A program made the translations under genes and the position numbers. A stretch of DNA of 35,163 bases from Bacteroidales bacterium (GTDB lineage: Bacteria; Bacteroidota; Bacteroidia; Bacteroidales; PUMT01), in assembly GCA_007133565.1 (NCBI GenBank), contig SLMM01000130.1, positions 1-35,163 on the forward strand, read 5' to 3'. The notes beneath the pieces were generated by a model, which saw nothing but the letters and a program-made list of their open reading frames with translations, was not told where the DNA came from and searched no databases. Shown here piece after piece: positions 25,402 through 34,122 of the stretch; positions within the stretch are counted from its first letter, which is position 1; every line of letters starts with the position of its first letter.

Positions 25402-26898
25402 ATGATCTTTTTATGGGTGGTTCTCGGGTACCTTGCTTTTCTTATGGGTATCAGCGTATATAAAAGTTTTGCGGTTAAAGGGCAGGACGATTTCATGGTG
25501 GCAGGGCGGTCGGTGCCCACTTATAAACTTGTTGGCACACTCCTCTGCACATGGATAGGGTCGGGAAGCCTTCTGGCAGGAGCAGGACTCGCAGCAAGGG
25601 TAGGACTCTCTGAGTTATGGATGGCAGCAGGTGCCTGGGTTGGCATTATAATCGTATTCTTCCTTGCTGCCCGGGTCAGGAGAATTGCCCAGTACACAGT
25701 ACCCGACATACTTGAACTTCGCTACAACAAGTGGGCGCGCATTCTCGGGACCCTTGTAATTGTTATCGCATATACCACTATCGTAGGGTACCAGTTCAGA
25801 GGCGGGGGCTTTGTTCTCAACCTTGTTGCCGGTGTACCCGAATGGCAGGGAGTGATCATTACCGCTGCATTCATCATATTGTTTACCGCTTTCGCGGGGA
25901 TGATATCAATTGTATCGGTAGATATCATAAACGGAGCGGTCATCACTCTTGCAGTAATTATAGCAGTGCCGCTTGTATATATATACCTGGGTGCAGGTGA
26001 GCATATCTCTGAAAACCTTGATCCATCCATGCTTACAGTATTTGGCGATTACAATTTCCTGTGGGCAATGGGGATATTCTTTCCAACCTTCCTGCTTTTA
26101 TTGGGTGAATCGAATATGTACCAGAAGTTTTTCTCGGCAAAGAATGAAAAATCTGCAAAAACTGCCGTGGTCTGGTGGGTGCTCGGAACCATAGTTGTTG
26201 AAACTGCAATAGCTTCGCTTGCAATTCTTGCTTTCAGCCATTTTAACAGCCTGCCTTCATCTTCTGATCTTTTTCTGTCTGTTGAGAACTCAGAGCAGAT
26301 AATACTCCATACCGCCAGGTACAGCACTGAAGTCGGACTGCCCCTGTTAGCCGGACTTCTGCTTATATGTGCAGCGGTTGCAATCATTACATCCACGGGT
26401 AACAGCTTCCTGATGGCGCCTTCGACCAACCTTACCCGCGACATATTCCAGAGGTTCATCAAACCTGATGCCGGACAGAACCAGGTGGTACTCTTCCAGC
26501 GGTTGGCGCTTGTAGGTCTCGGCATACTTGCCTATATGCTTCTTACCCAGTTCAGGACAATTCTTGATATGGCCTTTACTGCCTATACTATGGTTGGAGC
26601 AGGGCTGACACCTGTACTGTTGGCTGCATTCCTCTGGAAGAGGGTGACAACAGCGGGTGGCGTGGCCTCAATAGCTACAGGTATGGGGGTGACTATCCTG
26701 ATAACTGTTATTAATTCCATAATGCCGGAACCATTCATAAGTACCAGCTATATTGTCATACCTGCAGCAGGAGCGTCCATCTCTGTGCTGATAGTGGTTT
26801 CACTTCTGACTAAACCGGATCCTGACCATAAGTGGAAGAAGTTCTATACGAAGGAAGCATCACTGGCCGAAGCTATCCGGGAGCAAAAGCAGTTGTGA
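25402..26898 (+). CDS. Sodium:solute symporter (SSS family)
   Basis: A 498-residue sodium-coupled symporter with about 13 membrane helices. The family pattern includes DDFMVAGRSVPTYKLVGTLL, GSGSLLAGAGLAARVG, the TVPDILELRY motif, and the helix-8-like ICAAVAIITSTGNSFLMAPSTNL, where the S/T and N residues fit the Na+ site of the LeuT-type fold. The C terminus is hydrophilic (TKPDPDHKWKKFYTKEASLAEA). It is 18 nt downstream of AbgT 2 and likely cotranscribed. Substrates in this family range from sugars to proline, pantothenate and solutes such as acetate; I cannot assign one. A 22-bp tandem-repeat array starts 20 nt after its stop. Confidence 0.92.
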   Translation: MIFLWVVLGYLAFLMGISVYKSFAVKGQDDFMVAGRSVPTYKLVGTLLCTWIGSGSLLAGAGLAARVGLSELWMAAGAWVGIIIVFFLAARVRRIAQYTVPDILELRYNKWARILGTLVIVIAYTTIVGYQFRGGGFVLNLVAGVPEWQGVIITAAFIILFTAFAGMISIVSVDIINGAVITLAVIIAVPLVYIYLGAGEHISENLDPSMLTVFGDYNFLWAMGIFFPTFLLLLGESNMYQKFFSAKNEKSAKTAVVWWVLGTIVVETAIASLAILAFSHFNSLPSSSDLFLSVENSEQIILHTARYSTEVGLPLLAGLLLICAAVAIITSTGNSFLMAPSTNLTRDIFQRFIKPDAGQNQVVLFQRLALVGLGILAYMLLTQFRTILDMAFTAYTMVGAGLTPVLLAAFLWKRVTTAGGVASIATGMGVTILITVINSIMPEPFISTSYIVIPAAGASISVLIVVSLLTKPDPDHKWKKFYTKEASLAEAIREQKQL

Positions 26899-27341
26899 AC
26901 TGCCCCTTTGCCAAAGGCTAATGGGCTTCGGACTTCAGACTAATGGGCTTCGGACCTCACACTAATGGGCTTCGGACTTCACACTAATTGGCTTTGGACC
27001 TCAGACTAATTGGCCTGGGACTTCATTGGCTTTCAAATGCCTGCAGGAAACCCGTATTGGTTTTTTGTATCGACCAGGTTTCTTATTAACAAGTTATTAA
27101 CAAGTTGCCGGCAGTATATACCCTTATTACCGGTGGAGCTGAAAGTCTGGCTGTTAATATCCCTCAACAGTGTTTTTTCGATTGTTGAAAAACTTTTGTC
27201 ACGTTTCTTGAAAACAGGAACCTCTTAATAGAGGGCGTTTCCAGGTAGATGTTTAGGACAGGTCAAAATGCCCGGCTCTGACCGGAAAGCGGTTGGGGTC
27301 ATACCTTTTTTAACCCTGAATGTTTTACAAATACTGAAAAA
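26899..27341. other. Gene-free stretch with minisatellite and short repeats
   Basis: No convincing gene lies in these 443 bases. It contains the palindrome CCTTTG-C-CAAAGG (26905-26917), the 22-bp tandem array (26918-27027), a tandem direct repeat of the 11-mer TTATTAACAAG (27083-27093 and 27094-27104), and an imperfect A/T hairpin (about 27172-27193). The frame running from 27010 begins within the repeats and lacks coding character. The rest is unremarkable. Confidence 0.7.
26918..27027 (+). repeat. 22-bp tandem repeat, five copies
   Basis: Five head-to-tail units start at 26918, 26940, 26962, 26984 and 27006, each exactly 22 bp and opening with CTAAT. Units 1-3 continue GGGCTTCGGAC, unit 4 reads TGGCTTTGGAC and unit 5 TGGCCTGGGAC, with a C/T switch in the following YTCA and G/C alternation at the penultimate position. 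Decay grows toward the 3' end, and a partial remnant (CATTGGCTTT) follows at about 27024-27033. Because 22 is not a multiple of 3, the array does not encode a repeated peptide. Confidence 0.95.
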
Positions 27342-28157
27342 ATGTACAGGTCTGTCTGGAAAAATTATCACAAATCGGTTTGTTCAATCGAATTTTACAG
27401 CAAAAATGGTATCCGGTTCTACAGAGCAACCGGGTTCAGGTATAAGGATCATATAATAAGTGATCTTTGCAGGGAAGAACTGGTCAGGGCCGAAAGGGTT
27501 TTACTGAGTTTTTTTTGCGACGGCATTAATGGTCCCGCCTGTGTAATCGATCTTAAAGCGGGTGAACTTTCTAAAAGGATAACGGGCGAGATAAGGAATG
27601 ATTATTCAGGAGTGAAATTTATCAGGCTTACGCAACGCGAAATGATTGCCGTACCCTCCCTGGCTTCAGGCATACCTCCACACCCTGCTACCGGCACCCC
27701 TGTTGCCATTATCGGGTTCAGCCGATCCATTGACAGGCCGTATCTTAAGACTGGCATTGTCTCTTCCCGGGTAATGATAGGAGGTGACAAGTTTGTTCAT
27801 ATTGAAACGTCATTGGAACCTGGAAATGCAGGTTCTCCGGTAATTGACGGAACTACTGGCAGCCTGGTGGGGGTAATAACCGACTGTGTGTCATCACAGT
27901 TGCGGGACTATAAAATGATCAGTGAGATAATTGAATTGAATATAAGAACATTAAGCCAGTCCAACGGCAGCTATGTTAAAGGAGGTATAGACATGTCCCA
28001 GGCTATCAGGGCAAACCTGCACATAATAAGGCACCTCTCCAGGAACATTCATCTCTCATCGCACAGGAACCATGGGTTTGCAGTTCCTTTTGCCCGCATA
28101 GCAAGATATGCAGAAACAATTGAACAAGGCAAGTCAGGCATCTATAAAGGAGGATGA
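27342..28157 (+). CDS. Trypsin-fold (S1C/HtrA-like) protein lacking catalytic residues
   Basis: A 271-residue protein whose first 185 residues follow the trypsin-like fold of HtrA-type proteases. Matches in order: ATGFRYKDHIISD (30-41) for the GTGF...TN segment, NDYSGVKFIRL (86-96) for the D-A-L-I strand with the catalytic Asp (D87), TGTPVAIIGF (117-126), TGIVSS (137-142), IETSLEPGNAGSPV (154-167) and SLVGVITD. The His position falls at Leu42/Cys43, and the usual GNSGSP serine is Ala163, so two of three catalytic residues are missing. No signal peptide or PDZ domain is present, and the remaining C terminus (about 200-271) is helical and basic. Probably cytosolic and non-proteolytic; its binding role is unknown. 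Confidence 0.7.
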   Translation: MYRSVWKNYHKSVCSIEFYSKNGIRFYRATGFRYKDHIISDLCREELVRAERVLLSFFCDGINGPACVIDLKAGELSKRITGEIRNDYSGVKFIRLTQREMIAVPSLASGIPPHPATGTPVAIIGFSRSIDRPYLKTGIVSSRVMIGGDKFVHIETSLEPGNAGSPVIDGTTGSLVGVITDCVSSQLRDYKMISEIIELNIRTLSQSNGSYVKGGIDMSQAIRANLHIIRHLSRNIHLSSHRNHGFAVPFARIARYAETIEQGKSGIYKGG

Positions 28158-28168
28158 GCAGCTGTTGA

Positions 28169-28191
28169 AATAGAGAAGTCATATCTCTATT
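28169..28191. terminator. Hairpin between convergent protease-like gene and xseB
   Basis: AATAGAGA (28169-28176) pairs perfectly over 8 bp with TCTCTATT (28184-28191) across a 7-nt loop. It sits in the 29-nt gap between two convergent stop codons and overlaps the last codons of xseB. The stem is AT-rich and has no long T run, so it is a plausible but modest bidirectional terminator. Confidence 0.5.
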
Positions 28192-28396
28192 CATCTTCAG
28201 CGGAGAAGTCTTTAAGTATCTTTTCTATATCTTTTTCGGTTGAGTAAAGCTTTTCCCTGCAAAGTTTCAGGAGAAAATATGCTCTTTTTACTTTCCCGGC
28301 AAGATCGTCAACATCAAGCTCTTCATTTTCAATTTTGTGGAGGATACTCTCTATCTCTCTTACGGCTTCATTGTAACTGATTTTCTTATCAGCCAT
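28187..28396 (-). CDS. xseB: Exodeoxyribonuclease VII small subunit
   Basis: XseB is the small helical subunit that coats the large subunit XseA to make exonuclease VII, a nuclease that degrades single-stranded DNA from either end. The 69-residue protein has the family pattern SYNEAVREIESILHKIENEELDVDDL (split: SYNEAVREIESILHK then IENEELDVDDLAGKVKRA) and a second helix with CREKLYSTEKDIEKIL. The ATG at 28396 is one nucleotide past the stop codon of the upstream histidine kinase. Its partner xseA is 4.3 kb upstream in the same operon, separated by two histidine kinases, which is unusual. Confidence 0.93.
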   Translation of the reverse strand: MADKKISYNEAVREIESILHKIENEELDVDDLAGKVKRAYFLLKLCREKLYSTEKDIEKILKDFSAEDE

Positions 28397-28397
28397 A

Positions 28398-30419
28398 TTA
28401 TATGTTTTTACTGTTATACTCTGTTGAGTACTCGCTTACCTGCCCATTACCTATAGGCAAATTAAACCAGAAACTGCTTCCCACACCCGGCTTACTGTAA
28501 AATCCAATTTTCCCCCCGGCTTTTTCAATAAGTTCTTTGCAAAGAATCAGGCCCAGTCCCCCTCCCTCTTCGTTGCCGGTGCCTTTCCTGGAGTTATCGC
28601 CGTCTACCCTGAACAGTTTTTTCTGCATTTCCCATGGGATGCCTATCCCGGAATCATCAATACTGACCCTGACATCTTTGGGTGACGATGAGATCGATAT
28701 GTTTATGCTTCCCTGTTCGTTTGTAAACTTAATGGCATTGTCGATAAGATTTCTGATCACGCTGGATAAGAGAAGCTTGTCGGAATTAATAATCAAGGCC
28801 TCAGGTATGTTTGCCCTTAGGCTGATCTTTTTCTTGTTTGCACTGATCCTGAAGAAGTTGATCTCCGACTGTATAAGGCTCACCAGATCAAATTTCTCAG
28901 GTAGGTAGTGCATGGTACCTGTTTGCGCAGCAGACCACTTGAGAAGGTTTTCAAGCAGTTTATAAAGGTTTTGGGATGACTGGTGTATCATCCCGATATA
29001 TTCTTTTCTTTCTTCTTGATCGATATTGCTGAAGTTGGTCACTATGATCTCTGAAAAACCAAGCAGGGCATTAAACGGGTTTTTAAGATCGTGTGCAATG
29101 ATCGAAAAGAACCGGTTTTTGGTAGCATTTAACTGTTCAAGAGTGCGGGCAGAGCGCCTGAGTTTGTCATTTGTCTTTTCAAGTTCGCTTATCTTATGTT
29201 TCAGCAGCCTGTTTGTTTTCATGATGGTTCTGTACCTCAGCGCAATGATAATTGTAAATATTACCAATACAGCAAAAAGTGAAGCCAGTATTATGTTTGT
29301 AATATTCTGGCGGTTCAAATGCAACTCCTGTATCCTGGTCTCTCTCTGAAGTAAATCGATCCTTCTGTTCTTCTTTTCTGTTTCGAATATCGCCTCAAGC
29401 TGTCGTATATTGCTGGCCGACCTGTGATTTCTTATTGAATCCTTGAGCTTGTTATGATTCAGCAGGTTTTCATATGCGGCTTTATGGTTGTTTATTGTTT
29501 TGTTGTGGAGGTACAGAAGATGGTAGTTGTTTGCCTCAAGCATGCCCGAAGAGATGGCCCGTGCAAGTTCCATGCTGGTGTTTATCCTTTCAAGTGCTTC
29601 ATCGTAATTTCCCATCTCCAGAAGCGACATGGCAATATGATAATGGGCCAGTGCTACTGCTGATTTATCGCCTATTTCTGATGAATATGCAAGCGAGTAT
29701 CTGAAGTGACGCAATGCTTCATCATACCTGCCCTGAAGGTAAAAGATCTCTCCTGTTTGCCTGTGGACTGCCGTCAATGATCGAATATCCCTTTCTCCTT
29801 CCTGAATGTCAAGCTGCCGGACAAAATATTCGAGCGAAAGGTTATATCTTCCTTTATCCCGGTAAAGCCTGCCCAGGTTGCCGAGAGTTGATGATATCAG
29901 GGCCTTGTCCCCATAAGCCTCTTTTGCTCTTAGTGCCCTCACCAGGTAAACTTCTGAACTGTCATACTGATACAGCTCCCGGTAGAATAATCCGATATTA
30001 TTCAGGAAAATTCCCTGCCTTCTGTTATCGTTCAGAGAGTCAGCTATCTTGAGAGCCTCGTTATAACTTGAAATAACATCCTCATGATTGCGCAGGAAAT
30101 AGTGTACATTGCCGATCCGGTTCAAAGCATCTGCCTTCCTTGAGGGAGAGTTGATCTCACCGGCAAGCTGAAGTCCCTCCATAGCATAGTTCATGCTTTC
30201 TTCAAATCTGTTAAAGAACCAAAGGGCCTGGCTTATGTCAAGAAGAAGGTCAATCTTGTCGGTTCCTTCTGTTTCATCCACAAGGCCTATAAGGCTGTCC
30301 AGTTCTTTCTGCCTGTCCGGGTTGGCTGCACCGGAAAAAGGCATAGAAAGGATGCATAAAAGTATCAGGACCCTCATCCCCGAAAGGTTAAAATCTCTTT
30401 TATGTAGGAGGTTCATCAT
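28398..30419 (-). CDS. TPR-containing sensor histidine kinase 2
   Basis: A 673-residue membrane sensor kinase. The N terminus has a signal peptide (RVLILLCILSMPFSGAA), then about six or seven tetratricopeptide repeats (roughly 60-330) facing the periplasm, a coiled-coil stretch, a membrane helix at 372-395, a second coiled coil, the HisKA dimerisation domain with phospho-accepting H443 in IIAHDLKNPFNALLGF, and an HATPase domain (RNLIDNAIKFT, IDDSGIGIP, GGGLGLILCKELIEKAGG). No receiver domain is present and no response regulator is nearby. Start codons at 30419 and 30416 form ATGATGA with the stop of kinase 1. It is paralogous to kinase 1 but has fewer repeats. The ligand is unknown. Confidence 0.93.
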   Translation of the reverse strand: MMNLLHKRDFNLSGMRVLILLCILSMPFSGAANPDRQKELDSLIGLVDETEGTDKIDLLLDISQALWFFNRFEESMNYAMEGLQLAGEINSPSRKADALNRIGNVHYFLRNHEDVISSYNEALKIADSLNDNRRQGIFLNNIGLFYRELYQYDSSEVYLVRALRAKEAYGDKALISSTLGNLGRLYRDKGRYNLSLEYFVRQLDIQEGERDIRSLTAVHRQTGEIFYLQGRYDEALRHFRYSLAYSSEIGDKSAVALAHYHIAMSLLEMGNYDEALERINTSMELARAISSGMLEANNYHLLYLHNKTINNHKAAYENLLNHNKLKDSIRNHRSASNIRQLEAIFETEKKNRRIDLLQRETRIQELHLNRQNITNIILASLFAVLVIFTIIIALRYRTIMKTNRLLKHKISELEKTNDKLRRSARTLEQLNATKNRFFSIIAHDLKNPFNALLGFSEIIVTNFSNIDQEERKEYIGMIHQSSQNLYKLLENLLKWSAAQTGTMHYLPEKFDLVSLIQSEINFFRISANKKKISLRANIPEALIINSDKLLLSSVIRNLIDNAIKFTNEQGSINISISSSPKDVRVSIDDSGIGIPWEMQKKLFRVDGDNSRKGTGNEEGGGLGLILCKELIEKAGGKIGFYSKPGVGSSFWFNLPIGNGQVSEYSTEYNSKNI

Positions 30420-32710
30420 CCTGGTACTGTGAATATGAATTTACTTCCTCTTCCGGGCTCACTGTCTACCCATATACTGCCACCGGACCTTTCGACAAAC
30501 TCCTTGCAGAGTATGAGTCCAAGCCCTGTTCCCTTCTCATCATTTGTACCCGGGGTGGTTATATTGTAATTGATATTGAATAATTTCTTCTGTTCCAATG
30601 GATCGATCCCGATCCCGTTATCAGTTACTGACACCCTTACAAATTTCCCGTCTTTAACGGCAGATACAATAATCTCTCCGTTTTGGTGGGTGAACTTTAC
30701 AGCATTGTTTACAATGTTTCTGATTACAGTTGCAATAATGTTTTTATCAGCAAAAACGGTAATATCTTCGGCTATATCTGTATTCACCGATATCTTTTTC
30801 CTTTCGGCATTTGCCCTTAAAGTACTGAGGACTGTATCGGCAAGGGGCTGAAGTTCAAATTTTTCGGGCTTGTAGCGAATGTTTCCGGTCTGGCTTTTCG
30901 ACCATTCAAGGAGGTTTTCCAGCAGCTGGTAAAGATTGGTGGCCGACTTGTTGATTATATCAATATATGTGAATATCTGGTCAGAGGAAAGGTCATCGTA
31001 ATCCTGGTTAAGTGTTTCTGAAAAACCCAAAAGTGCATTGAACGGATTTTTAAGGTCATGTGCTATTATTGAAAAGAACTTGTCTTTGGTTGAGTTGAGC
31101 TGTTTAAGGTTATCCTCGGATTCCCTTAATTCACTATTGGCGCTTTGAAGCTGCAGGTTTTTTTCATTCATCGCCATGTTAAGCTTTTTCCTGTATCTTA
31201 TTAAGCTCAGCATTACGATCATAAAAACTGCTGTCAGTATTGCCCCTATTGCAAGTGCCCAGAGAAGCGCCTGCTGCCTTTCGATCCTTAATTGTCTGAT
31301 ATTATGATCTTTTTCAAGTAACTCCAGTTCCCTGAGCTGGTTTTCCCATTCGTGCCTCACCTTTAATTCAGCCACCCTTCTTGCTGCATCGTCTGTATAG
31401 ATACTGTCCTGGTACGCATCATACTTTTCGAAGTACATCAGCGATAACTCAAAATCTTCCATGTCATTAAACAGGTTGGACCTGAAAAGGTAATTTTCGG
31501 AGATCAGCTCTTTTGCATTCAGCGGCATTGCCATTTCGAGAGCCTCGTCAAGGTATTTCCTGGCCATTTCAAAATCCTTCTGAAGGTAAAACAGTTCACC
31601 AAGATTGTTATAGTTGTTTGCCAGCCTGTAATTGTCTCCAATTACATGGTTTATCTCAACCGATCTGGTATAGTAGTCAAAGGCATCCTGGTAGTTACCC
31701 ATTCTTGTATGTAATATCCCTATATTATGACATGCGGTGGCTATACCCTGTATCTGGTCAGTTTCCTGGTAACTCTCAAGGGCTCTGGTGTAGTAGTCGA
31801 GTGCAGTGTCGTATTCTTCCTTTTCATACCAGATGATACCTATATTGTTAAGGATATGTGCAACTCCCCCGATATTGGTTCCGGTTTCGTTGTATATTTC
31901 GAGCGAACGGTTAAAGTATTCCAGGGCTATATCAAGATGGTTAAGTTGTTTGTGAATTATGCCCATATTGTTTTTGACAGATGCGACGCCGTTACTGTTG
32001 CCGGTTAGTAAGAAACTGTTAAGTGCCCTGAAATATTTCTCCTGTGCCTCGTCATAAAGGCTCATTCGTCGGTACATGCTGCCCTTGTTCAGGAGAACTG
32101 ATGCCAGTCCGGTCTCATCGCCTGTCTTTTCAAAAATCCCGAGTGCCCGGTCAAAGTGAACCGCCGCCTTTTCAAAATCATGAAGCTCAGAATAAACATG
32201 GCCCATAATATTGGAATAATAAGCCACCTGTTCCTCATCTTCCATGGAGATACTGAGATCAAGGGCTTCCTTCAGGTATTTAACTGCTTCATCCCTGTTG
32301 CCCATAACATTGTGCAACAGGTACATATTGTTCAGGGAGCCCAGTATGCCATATGTGTCGTCAATGATGGTGCGGATATCCAGAGATCTCGTATAATAAG
32401 CCAGGGCCTCGTTGTAATTGTTTCTTAGATACTCGGCATTGCCCAGACGGTTAAGTGCATCAGCCATACCTTTTTGGTCGCCGAGCATTTTTGCAAGATC
32501 CAGGGCTCTCATTGCATAACCGGTACTCTCTTCAAGTGATACCGGCCAGTAGGCTCTGGATATGTCATTATATATCTCAACTTTATCAGCATCAGGCACC
32601 CTCCTGAGCAGGTTAAGCAGGCTGTCGATGGTATTGTCTGCAGCAATCACTGTGGTTACTGAAAGGAAGATTGCGGCTGCTGTGATTATATATTTATACC
32701 TTCTTTTCAA
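30416..32710 (-). CDS. TPR-containing sensor histidine kinase 1
   Basis: A 764-residue sensor kinase with the same layout as kinase 2: signal peptide (RYKYIITAAAIFLSVTTVIAA), nine to ten TPR repeats (about 50-435; units around LNRLGNAEYL, NIMGHVYSEL, NNMGIIHKQL, NNIGIIWYEK, HNIGILHTRM, NNLGELFYLQ), a membrane helix (481-504), coiled coil, HisKA with H551 in IIAHDLKNPFNALLGF, and HATPase (RNIVNNAVKFT, VTDNGIGID, GTGLGLILCKEFVERSGG). The start is TTG at 32710, because the signal peptide n-region begins there and no ATG is available; the upstream xseA stop is only one nucleotide away. No response regulator is adjacent. TPR-HK proteins of this kind are common in Bacteroidota. Confidence 0.93.
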   Translation of the reverse strand: MKRRYKYIITAAAIFLSVTTVIAADNTIDSLLNLLRRVPDADKVEIYNDISRAYWPVSLEESTGYAMRALDLAKMLGDQKGMADALNRLGNAEYLRNNYNEALAYYTRSLDIRTIIDDTYGILGSLNNMYLLHNVMGNRDEAVKYLKEALDLSISMEDEEQVAYYSNIMGHVYSELHDFEKAAVHFDRALGIFEKTGDETGLASVLLNKGSMYRRMSLYDEAQEKYFRALNSFLLTGNSNGVASVKNNMGIIHKQLNHLDIALEYFNRSLEIYNETGTNIGGVAHILNNIGIIWYEKEEYDTALDYYTRALESYQETDQIQGIATACHNIGILHTRMGNYQDAFDYYTRSVEINHVIGDNYRLANNYNNLGELFYLQKDFEMARKYLDEALEMAMPLNAKELISENYLFRSNLFNDMEDFELSLMYFEKYDAYQDSIYTDDAARRVAELKVRHEWENQLRELELLEKDHNIRQLRIERQQALLWALAIGAILTAVFMIVMLSLIRYRKKLNMAMNEKNLQLQSANSELRESEDNLKQLNSTKDKFFSIIAHDLKNPFNALLGFSETLNQDYDDLSSDQIFTYIDIINKSATNLYQLLENLLEWSKSQTGNIRYKPEKFELQPLADTVLSTLRANAERKKISVNTDIAEDITVFADKNIIATVIRNIVNNAVKFTHQNGEIIVSAVKDGKFVRVSVTDNGIGIDPLEQKKLFNINYNITTPGTNDEKGTGLGLILCKEFVERSGGSIWVDSEPGRGSKFIFTVPG

Positions 32711-32711
32711 A

Positions 32712-34121
32712 TTATTCAGGGTCTTTCTTGTAGTCTGCTGATAAGTTTATGAATGACACTTTGCTTATTATACGGCCATCATGCATTTTGGTTTCCAGTG
32801 TATCATCACACCCTGCCTGGTTTGCATTCTTGATAATTCTGCCATCAATGGATACAATCGCATAACCTTTTTTGAGTATGTTGTCAGGATCGACAAGCCC
32901 GGCCTTGGTTTCAAGCAGCAAAAGTTTCTCAGACCTGGAATCGATCATTCTTTTTGTTTTTTCGGGCAGCAGTTGCGTTTGCACCTCCGCCTCCCATTTT
33001 TTTAACCGAAGTAAGTAATTTTTTGCATGTATTCCAAAACGGTAATGGGCAGATTGGATTGCATGTTGTTTTTTCTGAATGTATCCGTTTGCCGACCTTG
33101 CCAGAATTGAGCCGCTCGTACGGAGAGCCGCCCGTGACTCCCGGATTCTGTTTTTAATTGTTGCGGGCAGGCTTGAAGCCAGTGCATCGGTTACCTGACG
33201 GTTTTGTCTGATAAGGTGTGTTACCCCTGCAACAAGGCTGTTACCCAGGCTAATGACCTGTGCTTCTGCTTCCCTGAATTTTGCTATCAGCAACTCTGCG
33301 GCTGCCGTTGGTGTTTTTACGTTGGTATTTGCAACAACGCCGGCAATTGTACGGTCCCTTTCATGACCGATGCCGGTTATGACAGGAAGGGGAAACTGTG
33401 CAATATGTGCAGCGATCTCGTAACTATCAAAACAGTTCAGGTCAGATGCTGATCCTCCGCCCCTGAGTATTAAAACTGCATCAAACCGGTCTGCACTGAC
33501 AAAAACTGCATCGAGGGCATCAGTTACTGACCTTTCTGCACCGCTGCCCTGCATAAGGGCAGGAAATAGTGTGATTATGAACCTGTAACCATAAGGATTA
33601 TTTTCTATCTGGTGAATGAAATCTTCGTATCCTGCCGCGCGTGCAGAAGATATAACTGCGATCCTGGACGGTATTGAAGGAATTTCCAGTGACCTGTTCA
33701 TGTTGATTATTCCTTCTTCTTCTAGCCTGCGAAGGATCTCAGCCCTTCTTCTCTCAAGGTCGCCGATGGTGTATACCGGGTCTATATCTTTTATATTGAG
33801 GCTTAGTCCGTACAGTTCATGGAATTCAACTGTTACCTCGACCAGGACCATCATACCCTTGCTGAGGCTTTGCGAGGTTGATGTTTCGAAATAGGGTTTC
33901 AGCATCCTCCAGGTATATGCCCAGACAGTTGCCCTGCATCTTGCAACGATGCTATCGTTATTTTTGTCTTTCTCAACAAGCTCAAGGTAGCAGTGGCCAT
34001 TTGAAGCTTCCCTTATCTCATTGATTTCAGCCACCAGCCAGTAACTCCCTGAAAAGGCCACGTAAATGGCCTTTCCTATCATTTCTGTCAGTTCAAGAAG
34101 CGTAAATCTGGTCTTTCCCAT
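32712..34121 (-). CDS. xseA: Exodeoxyribonuclease VII large subunit
   Basis: XseA is the catalytic subunit of exonuclease VII. From the ATG at 34121 (MGKTRFTLLELTEMIGKAI) it has 469 residues, a normal length. The N-terminal OB-fold (about 1-105) includes YWLVAEINEIREASNGHCYLEL. The catalytic core has RIAVISSARAAGYEDFIHQI, the LRGGGSASDLNCFDSYEIA loop and GIGHERDRTIAGVVANTNVKTPTAAAE (split around the DRT), the active-site motifs. A long coiled coil that binds XseB follows. The start is one nucleotide after the rsmI stop; a TTG 21 nt earlier would overlap rsmI and is less likely. Its usual partner xseB is not adjacent but lies after two kinase genes. Confidence 0.95.
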   Translation of the reverse strand: MGKTRFTLLELTEMIGKAIYVAFSGSYWLVAEINEIREASNGHCYLELVEKDKNNDSIVARCRATVWAYTWRMLKPYFETSTSQSLSKGMMVLVEVTVEFHELYGLSLNIKDIDPVYTIGDLERRRAEILRRLEEEGIINMNRSLEIPSIPSRIAVISSARAAGYEDFIHQIENNPYGYRFIITLFPALMQGSGAERSVTDALDAVFVSADRFDAVLILRGGGSASDLNCFDSYEIAAHIAQFPLPVITGIGHERDRTIAGVVANTNVKTPTAAAELLIAKFREAEAQVISLGNSLVAGVTHLIRQNRQVTDALASSLPATIKNRIRESRAALRTSGSILARSANGYIQKKQHAIQSAHYRFGIHAKNYLLRLKKWEAEVQTQLLPEKTKRMIDSRSEKLLLLETKAGLVDPDNILKKGYAIVSIDGRIIKNANQAGCDDTLETKMHDGRIISKVSFINLSADYKKDPE

Positions 34122-34122
34122 T

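Noticed and set aside
26918-27027. Tandem 22-bp units as a possible CRISPR array
   Set aside because: The units are directly contiguous with no unique spacers and no cas genes are nearby; it is a minisatellite.
27010-27228. 72-codon open frame in the gap after the symporter
   Set aside because: It begins with TTG inside the tandem repeat, has no recognisable domain, and reads like translated intergenic DNA.
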